From NCBI GenBank assembly GCA_003155465.1, contig PMCR01000392.1, positions 1-8,922 on the forward strand: a stretch of 8,922 nt of DNA, given 5' to 3'. Source of the stretch: Myxococcales bacterium. Lineage in GTDB: Bacteria > Myxococcota > Polyangia > Fen-1088. The notes beneath the pieces were generated by a model, which saw only the letters and a list, made by a program, of their open reading frames with translations, was not told where the DNA came from and made no database searches. Shown here piece by piece: positions 4,748-8,922 of this stretch. The position numbers were made by a program, and so were the translations under genes. Positions within the stretch are counted from its first letter, which is position 1. The number at the start of each line of letters is the position of its first letter.

Positions 4748-7471
4748 ATGCAGCCCTTTGTGATGAGTATTCGAATTCAGCAGTCAACCAACCTCGTTCT
4801 GGCGGCAAGCCTTCTCGGCCTGTCCATCGGGGCGGGTGGCTGTTTTCGGTCGCCCATGCGGCCATCGAGTGCCTGTCCTGAGGGGAATTCGGCCTGCCAG
4901 ACCAGCCATAGCGGAAACCGCGACGCCGGCTTGGATGGGCGACGCGACGGCGGGGGCGGCGACTCACGCGATGGGCGCGCGGGTGATGGGGGCGTGGGCG
5001 ATGGGCGCTTGGGCGACGGGCGCTTGGGCGACGGGCGCTTGGGCGATGGGGGCGTGGGCGATGGGCGGCTGGGCGATGGGCGGTTGGGCGATGGGCGGCT
5101 GGGCGACGGGGGAGTGGGCGATGGGCGCCGAGATGGCTCGGGCGATCTCCCACCCGATGTGGTGTGTGGCACGCGCGAGATCTGCGACAACGGGATCGAT
5201 GATGACTGCAACGGCATGGCCGACTGCCTGGATCCGGCCTGCCGGAGCCTGCCGGTCTGTATCGACAAGAAGAAGGAGATTTGCAACAACGGCATCGACG
5301 ACGATGGCAATGGCCTCATCGATTGCAGGGATCCCGCGTGTTTAGGCGATCCCGCCTGCTTCGTGCGGGGCCACGAGATCTGCAACAACGGCCTCGACGA
5401 TGACGACGACGGCTTGGTGGATTGCAAGGATCCAGATTGCGCCATGGATCCCACCTGCATCGTGAGACCGGGCAACGAGATATGCGACAATGGCAAGGAC
5501 GACAACGGGGACGGGCTGGTGGACTGCAGCGATTCGCAGTGCAAGTCATTCCCAGCCTGCTTGCACGCAGCTTGCACGGCTGATGTCGACTTCGGCGCCA
5601 TCGCCAGCTCGGGTGCCTCGGTCACGCGCACGTTCTCGACCGCGGCCGCGACCGCAAGCTACAGCACATGCGCCCCGCCCGGCGGGGTGGCCCGCGTGGG
5701 AAGCTTCAGCCTGGCCGCCTCGGCCGATGTCAAGCTCGACTTTTCCCAGGGCAAGGGTTCCGCCCACGTGGTGGCTGTGTTTCGCGCGGGGGTGGGCCAG
5801 CCCTGCGACCAGAACTTGGTCGACTGTTTGCGCGTAGGACAGGACCCCACGGCCAGCCGCACCTACAACGGGCTTGCCGCCGGCAACTACTGGATCGTGG
5901 TGCAGTCGTTCACCGGGACAACTGGGTCGGTCACCATCACGCTGTCGACCAGCAAGGTGACCACGCCCGAGATCTGCAACAACGGAATCGACGATGACGG
6001 CGACGGCGCCATCGACTGCGCGGACCTGGACTGCGCCGGCGCCAGCAACTGCCGGCCGTGCACGGCAGACATCAACCTGGGCGCCATCGTGGTGGGCGAT
6101 TCGCCGAAGACCGCGGTGGTGGACACCACCACAGGCAGCGATCGCTACCACCCGAGCTGCGCCGGCGCCTCCACCGGCAAGGACATTGTGGTCCGCTTCA
6201 CCGTCAAGGACACCGTTGGTCTTGTTCTTCGCATGACCCAGCCCACGGGGGATCACGCCTACGGCCTGTACAAGATGCCCAAGCCGGGGGATTCGTGTGA
6301 CAGTGACGACGCCAATAATTGTGAACACCTTTCAGCACCGCCGATCCCCGAGGCGAGTTGGTGGCCCTTTGATGCGGGCGAGTACCTCCTCATCTTCAAG
6401 GCCATGGCGGCCGGGAAGGAAGGCCAGATCAACCTGAGCGTGTCGGCCTGGGCCGGCCGCGGTGTCGAGATTTGCGACAACGGGATCGATGACGACAGCG
6501 ACGGCTTGGTTGATTGCGATGACCCAGACTGCGCTATCGCTCTTAGTTGCCAGGCCCCGATGTGCCTGCCGGACACCAATCTGGGTGACTTCGACGTCGG
6601 CACGCGCAAGACGCTGAACGTGGACCTGACAAGCGCTACCCGAACCTTCACTACAGTCTGCGGCAAGGGTGACGGGCATGGCCGGGTCTATCGGCTCAAT
6701 CTCCTGAAGGCCATGCACCTGGGGATCAACTGCACCCAGACTGGCAGTCAAGTCCTGCAAGTGGGCCCGCAGGTCAACCCGCTTGACCTGTGCGACGCCG
6801 AAAGTCCCGACAACAACTGCGCGGACCTCGACACAATGCCCTTCGGGTGTGATTTCGACTTCCCAAATCTGCAGCCCGGCCCCCACAATTTGTTGGTGCA
6901 AGCCTTCACCAGCGGAACCGAAGGCACCATGAACCTCACCTTGACCGGTATCGCCAGCGGGACCGTCCTTGAGATCTGCAACAACGGAATCGATGACGAT
7001 GGCGACGGGGCCATTGACTGCTACGACCTCAAGTGCGCGGGAGACGCGAGCTGCGCCAAGCTGGTGTGCCAGCCTGACAAGGCGCTGGGCATCCTGCCGC
7101 TTGACGGCTCGCTCACAACCGTGGCGGTTCAAACCGTGGGCGCCGGCGATGACCAAACCATGAGTCCCTGTGTGTCGGGCAAGGGCGGCGCCGATGCCGT
7201 GGTCGGGTTCACTCTGACTGCCAAGGCCGATCTCACCATCGATTGGGCCCAGGTCGGCAACCACGCCCTGGTTCTTTATCAGCAGCTCAACGCGAGCATG
7301 CCTTGCGAGGCCAACACGCGCATTGACTGCAAGGCCACGGCGGGCGTGCAGACAGGCAGCTACCAGCTCACAGGGCTTGCGCAAGGCAAGTACTACCTGG
7401 TGGTGGATGCGGACAAAGCGGGCAGCGAGGGCGGGGCGCTCTTGCAGCTGAGCGGGCGTCCCTCGCCGTAG
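4748..7471 (+). CDS. Large lipoprotein with seven Asp/Cys motifs and four PPC-like beta domains
   Basis: A 907-residue protein. The leader ends in S-I-G-A-G-G-C (C32 from the first Met), a good lipoprotein signal. An ATG five codons in (4763) is an equally possible start; neither has a well-spaced Shine-Dalgarno (GGCGAGG at 4724-4730 is 17 bases before the first ATG). Residues about 58-132 are a Gly/Asp-rich linker dominated by D-G-R-L-G pentapeptides. Then come seven copies of a 28-residue motif, E-I-C-x-N-G-x-D-D-x-x-x-G-x-x-D-C-x-D-x-x-C-x(5)-C, starting at residues 144, 177, 210, 244, 408, 574 and 742. Motifs 4-7 are each followed by a domain of about 125-135 residues (276-402, 438-570, 606-735, 774-907). 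Each domain starts C-x-x-D and ends G-x-Y/H-x-L/I-x-V/F-plus-beta-strand, like PPC domains of secreted bacterial proteins. The period of the combined unit is 164-168 residues. The acidic motifs probably bind calcium and are disulfide-braced. No catalytic motif is visible; a surface scaffold, adhesin or polymer-binding role is inferred. It lies on the same strand as the upstream sulfatase-like gene, 79 bases away. Confidence 0.9.
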   Translation: MQPFVMSIRIQQSTNLVLAASLLGLSIGAGGCFRSPMRPSSACPEGNSACQTSHSGNRDAGLDGRRDGGGGDSRDGRAGDGGVGDGRLGDGRLGDGRLGDGGVGDGRLGDGRLGDGRLGDGGVGDGRRDGSGDLPPDVVCGTREICDNGIDDDCNGMADCLDPACRSLPVCIDKKKEICNNGIDDDGNGLIDCRDPACLGDPACFVRGHEICNNGLDDDDDGLVDCKDPDCAMDPTCIVRPGNEICDNGKDDNGDGLVDCSDSQCKSFPACLHAACTADVDFGAIASSGASVTRTFSTAAATASYSTCAPPGGVARVGSFSLAASADVKLDFSQGKGSAHVVAVFRAGVGQPCDQNLVDCLRVGQDPTASRTYNGLAAGNYWIVVQSFTGTTGSVTITLSTSKVTTPEICNNGIDDDGDGAIDCADLDCAGASNCRPCTADINLGAIVVGDSPKTAVVDTTTGSDRYHPSCAGASTGKDIVVRFTVKDTVGLVLRMTQPTGDHAYGLYKMPKPGDSCDSDDANNCEHLSAPPIPEASWWPFDAGEYLLIFKAMAAGKEGQINLSVSAWAGRGVEICDNGIDDDSDGLVDCDDPDCAIALSCQAPMCLPDTNLGDFDVGTRKTLNVDLTSATRTFTTVCGKGDGHGRVYRLNLLKAMHLGINCTQTGSQVLQVGPQVNPLDLCDAESPDNNCADLDTMPFGCDFDFPNLQPGPHNLLVQAFTSGTEGTMNLTLTGIASGTVLEICNNGIDDDGDGAIDCYDLKCAGDASCAKLVCQPDKALGILPLDGSLTTVAVQTVGAGDDQTMSPCVSGKGGADAVVGFTLTAKADLTIDWAQVGNHALVLYQQLNASMPCEANTRIDCKATAGVQTGSYQLTGLAQGKYYLVVDADKAGSEGGALLQLSGRPSP
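4985..5134 (+). repeat. 15-base tandem repeat encoding D-G-R-L-G / D-G-G-V-G
   Basis: Nine full in-frame 15-base units (4985-5119) and a degenerate tenth (to 5134). Typical unit: GATGGGCGCTTGGGC. The order of encoded pentapeptides is D-G-G-V-G, then twice the block (D-G-R-L-G three times, D-G-G-V-G once), giving a 60-base higher-order period (5000-5059 and 5060-5119). Units 3 and 4, 1 and 5, and 6 and 8 are identical pairs. Because 15 is a multiple of 3, change in copy number would keep the reading frame and only alter the length of the linker between the lipid anchor and the first Asp/Cys motif. Confidence 0.95.
5177..5560 (+). repeat. Four clustered copies of the 28-residue Asp/Cys motif
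   Basis: Copies at 5177-5260, 5276-5359, 5375-5458 and 5477-5560, separated by linkers of 5-6 residues. Each has E-I-C at the start, a D/N-rich core such as G-I-D-D-D-G-N-G (calcium-loop-like) and four cysteines in constant positions. The first copy has an extra Cys in the loop (D-D-D-C-N-G). The fourth deviates with K for the first hydrophobic residue and N in the acidic core (G-K-D-D-N-G-D-G), so the four are diverged rather than recently copied. Confidence 0.9.
5969..7054 (+). repeat. Long-period repeat: Asp/Cys motif plus PPC-like domain
   Basis: The 28-residue motif recurs at 5969-6052, 6467-6550 and 6971-7054, each followed by a beta-rich domain, so motif 4 (5477) to the stop codon is four copies of a unit of about 165 residues. 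DNA around the motifs is similar (GAGATCTGCAACAACGGAAT at 5969 and again at 6971), while the beta domains between them have diverged strongly. This points to old domain duplication, with the short motif under tighter constraint or more recently homogenised. Confidence 0.85.
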
Positions 7472-7479
7472 TTCCCTCA

Positions 7480-8304
7480 TCACGGACATGCGCAGTCGGT
7501 GATCCCTCCCGCATAGGTGGAGCAGAGCAGGCCAAGGGCGCATTCCCTGGTCGCGTCGACGCCGGTGGGGTCGCAGGGGCGCGAGCAGATGTGGAGCGGA
7601 GCGCTGGTCGAGTCGCAGGAAACGTTGGTGTTGCAGAAAGAGCCGGAGCCAACCCCACAATCCGAATCGCTGTTGCAGAACTGCCGGCAAGTCTTGACGG
7701 GCTGTGTGGCGGTCGAGCAGGTCTTGTACTCGAAGCACGCCGAGCCGGGCATGCAGTCCGTGATATCCGTGCAGAACTGGCCAGGTGTCCTTTGGCCCGC
7801 GGAGTAGCAAAGCTTCTCCGGCCGGGAATTTCGGTCGCAGACCAGGGCGCAGGTGTAGCTGGGGCCGCAGGTCTGCGCGGGCGCCATGGGGTCGCAGGTC
7901 GGGGCCACATCCACTATCGCGGACGTCACCTGTCCCACCCTGAGCGGTTGCGGAGCACTTGTCCCTCTGCCCAAGGACGCCTGCATCGTGTCCAGGGCCT
8001 GCACGTCCAACGTCACGTCGTCCTTGAACGTGGCGCGAAAGCTTACCGAAAAAGTGACCGGCGTGGTGGCGTCGAGCTGCAGGAGATCCGTCGCTGGCCG
8101 CGGTTTGTCGGGATAGTACAGGACTTGCTCGCGGTTGAGCCCGTCGGTTACGGTGACCCGAAGCTGAGCCACGTTGGCGATCGGATGGCCGGGAACGCTG
8201 CTCAACACCGACACCACGACGAACGACTTGTCCTCCGAGCAGGCGGCCGCCAGGGCAGATAGCAGAATCAGAAAGGCTGGGCGTGCCGGTCGGGCCGGGC
8301 TCAT
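7480..8304 (-). CDS. Cysteine-rich lipoprotein
   Basis: A 274-residue protein read from the ATG at 8304-8302. The frame is open 39 codons further upstream, but this start gives a textbook lipoprotein leader (A-F-L-I-L-L-S-A-L-A-A-A-C, C22) and its ATG overlaps the stop of the preceding gene as ATGA, so translational coupling is likely; no strong separate ribosome binding site is seen. Residues about 27-135 are beta-strand-rich (V-V-V-S-V-L, A-Q-L-R-V-T-V-T-D-G), resembling an immunoglobulin-like or transthyretin-like fold. Residues 137-273 contain 20 cysteines, with recurring spacings of 3-9 residues and short segments such as Q-F-C-T-D-I-T-D-C and Q-F-C-N-S-D-S-D-C, which look like small disulfide-rich repeats seen in myxobacterial surface proteins. 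The even cysteine count allows ten disulfides outside the lipidated Cys. I do not recognise a named family with confidence and no enzymatic motif is present. Probably an exported envelope protein working with the small membrane protein encoded just upstream. Confidence 0.87.
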   Translation of the reverse strand: MSPARPARPAFLILLSALAAACSEDKSFVVVSVLSSVPGHPIANVAQLRVTVTDGLNREQVLYYPDKPRPATDLLQLDATTPVTFSVSFRATFKDDVTLDVQALDTMQASLGRGTSAPQPLRVGQVTSAIVDVAPTCDPMAPAQTCGPSYTCALVCDRNSRPEKLCYSAGQRTPGQFCTDITDCMPGSACFEYKTCSTATQPVKTCRQFCNSDSDCGVGSGSFCNTNVSCDSTSAPLHICSRPCDPTGVDATRECALGLLCSTYAGGITDCACP

Positions 8305-8642
8305 GGCTGGAACTCGCGGTTGCCGAGGGTGGTGTTGGGTGAAAAGGATCCTCGATCGGTCAGGACCAGGATCACGACGCCGGTGGCCACCGCGATCCCG
8401 AGTGCCGTCCAGAACCACCATTGCTTCACCAGGGGCCTGGCGGCCTTGTCCTCGGTGGGGGATGGCTGCGTGAAGTCGAGGCCGGGGGAGCCTGGGGGTG
8501 GTTCACCGGCGATGGGAAGGGCAGCCGTTTCGGGCAGGGACGGGATGGGTGGGGCGGCAGGACTGCCATCCGCGAGCGTCGGGGCTTGCCCTGCCAGCAA
8601 CCCGGCCAGTACAAGCGTGGGTGCGGTCGGGATAGCCTTCAA
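8301..8642 (-). CDS. Small exported single-pass membrane protein with W-W-F-W motif
   Basis: A 113-residue protein starting at a TTG (8642-8640). The start is supported by AAGGAG nine bases upstream and by the signal peptide that follows (K2, hydrophobic 8-18, possible cleavage after A24 in T-L-A-D-G). Residues 27-70 are rich in Pro, Ala and Gly and likely extended. K-Q-W-W-F-W at 73-78 leads into a transmembrane helix (about 75-94) and an 18-19 residue tail ending in T-T-L-G-N-R-E-F-Q-P. A W-W-F-W-entering C-terminal helix with a short tail is something I associate with larger myxobacterial exported proteins carrying PEGA or TPR domains; here only that tail module remains behind a Pro-rich stretch. 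No known function. Its TGA stop overlaps the ATG of the cysteine-rich lipoprotein gene, so the two are almost certainly co-translated. Confidence 0.8.
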   Translation of the reverse strand: MKAIPTAPTLVLAGLLAGQAPTLADGSPAAPPIPSLPETAALPIAGEPPPGSPGLDFTQPSPTEDKAARPLVKQWWFWTALGIAVATGVVILVLTDRGSFSPNTTLGNREFQP

Positions 8643-8651
8643 GCCGTCGTT

Positions 8652-8657
8652 CTCCTT
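8652..8657 (-). promoter_or_regulatory. Ribosome binding site AAGGAG for the TTG-initiated small gene
   Basis: On the minus strand the order is AAGGAG, nine bases (AACGACGGC), then TTG. This is the best Shine-Dalgarno match I found in the window and it decides the start of the small membrane-protein gene, which has no in-frame ATG near its signal peptide. Confidence 0.75.
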
Positions 8658-8704
8658 GGGTCGTGAGCTAACCCCGGGTGTTCTTCTCGGTCAAGGTCTT
8701 CCAC

Positions 8705-8758
8705 GGCCGGATCCGACGGCCGGTTCCGGCCACCGGTCACCGGCCACCGGCTGCCGGG
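8705..8758. repeat. Iterated GGCC/CCGG cluster with inverted repeats
   Basis: Between the partial minus-strand gene and the small membrane-protein gene there is a run of short GGCC and CCGG words. It contains a two-copy direct repeat (GGCCACCGG at 8729-8736 region and again at 8742-8750), a dyad GGCCGG-TT-CCGGCC (8718-8731), and a 7-base perfect inverted repeat GGCCGGT (8718-8724) / ACCGGCC (8739-8745) with a 14-base loop. It could serve as a GC-rich terminator for the upstream gene although no T-run follows on the minus strand, or be a simple slippage-prone repeat. Confidence 0.5.
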
Positions 8759-8763
8759 CTTTT

Positions 8764-8922
8764 CTAGTCGTAGTACTCCAGCCCGAGATGCGTGATCAGC
8801 TCCTCGCCGCGCAGGTGGCGCAGGGTGTTCTTCAGCTTCATCAGTTGGATGAACGTGTCGTGCTCGGGGTATAGCCCCTCGGCGGTCATGGGGCTCTTCC
8901 AGTAGAACGACAGCCATTCCTG
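8764..8922 (-). CDS. ino1: Probable inositol-3-phosphate synthase, C-terminal end (partial)
   Basis: The last 52 codons and TAG stop of a gene running in from the right edge. The visible peptide has L-S-F-Y-W-K-S-P, then G-L-Y-P-E-H-D, M-K-L-K-N-T-L-R-H-L and the terminal H-L-G-L-E-Y-Y-D. This parallels the end of myo-inositol-1-phosphate synthases as I remember it: L-S-Y-x-x-K-A/S-P, a Pro/Gly-rich loop, then a helix (x-M-L-E-N-I-L-R) and a terminal L-E-Y. The enzyme converts glucose 6-phosphate to inositol 3-phosphate with NAD in the cytosol, feeding inositol lipids and polyols. It is the only probable cytosolic enzyme in the window. The identification rests on the tail alone; the NAD-binding region is outside the window. 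A competing frame from 8917 to 8639 is Arg/Pro-rich and looks like a shadow. Confidence 0.65.
   Translation of the reverse strand, partial: QEWLSFYWKSPMTAEGLYPEHDTFIQLMKLKNTLRHLRGEELITHLGLEYYD

Noticed and set aside
4985..5134. RTX-type calcium nonapeptide repeats or a CRISPR array in the tandem repeat
   Set aside because: The period is five residues, not nine, with no G-G-x-G-x-D-x-U pattern; there are no spacers between identical repeats, so it is not CRISPR.
4777..5631. Minus-strand Pro/Ser/Arg repeat protein (and a plus-strand M-G-A-W-A repeat frame) over the 15-base tandem repeat
   Set aside because: A 15-base repeat is periodic in all six frames. Only the frame at 4748-7471 has a lipoprotein leader and continues into conserved motifs.
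6332..7810. 492-codon minus-strand open frame under the large lipoprotein gene
   Set aside because: Antisense to the seven-motif protein, with no start signals and a biased composition.
7591..8262. 223-codon plus-strand frame opposite the cysteine-rich lipoprotein
   Set aside because: Arg/Gly-rich shadow; the minus strand has the lipobox, cysteine pattern and coupled start.
8639..8917. 92-codon minus-strand frame overlapping the inositol-phosphate synthase-like tail
   Set aside because: Arg/Pro/His-rich and in another frame than the recognisable C-terminal peptide; it also crosses the GC-rich intergenic repeat.

Overview
The window looks like a chromosomal segment of a high-GC Myxococcota (myxobacterial) genome. 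The reasons are the strong G/C bias at third codon positions, several lipoproteins with low-complexity linkers, a MopE-type Asp/Cys metal-binding motif, and a string of 'E-I-C-x-N-G-I-D-D-D' cysteine/aspartate repeats of the kind common in that phylum. I see no tRNA, rRNA, CRISPR array, insertion sequence or phage gene. The assignment is by resemblance only.

Layout from left to right. Positions 54-2249 (minus) encode a polytopic membrane protein whose periplasmic half has a MopE-like motif followed by a sulfatase/alkaline-phosphatase-superfamily domain. Transcribed away from it, 2350-4668 (plus) encodes a probable lipoprotein with two beta-rich domains and a second catalytic domain of the same superfamily. 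Neither enzyme has the cysteine that normal sulfatases convert to formylglycine; the nucleophile position holds Thr in the first and Ser in the second. About 80 bases further on, 4748-7471 (plus) encodes a 907-residue lipoprotein: lipid anchor, Gly/Asp-rich linker from a 15-base tandem repeat, then seven Asp/Cys motifs, the last four each followed by a beta-sandwich domain resembling the bacterial pre-peptidase C-terminal (PPC) type.

Convergent to it, with only 8 bases between the stop codons, lies a minus-strand gene pair. A small single-pass membrane protein (8301-8642, TTG start with a good Shine-Dalgarno) overlaps by ATGA with a cysteine-rich lipoprotein (7480-8304). Upstream of this pair is the 3' end of a gene whose last 52 residues look like the C-terminus of inositol-3-phosphate synthase, separated by 121 bases rich in iterated GGCC/CCGG.

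Nearly everything complete here is predicted to sit in or beyond the inner membrane, and three neighbouring proteins carry acidic metal-binding-type motifs. A cell-envelope role is the most reasonable reading: two hydrolase/transferase-like enzymes acting on periplasmic or surface polymers, plus two structural or adhesive lipoproteins. The substrates cannot be read from the sequence, and I see no proof that the genes form one system.
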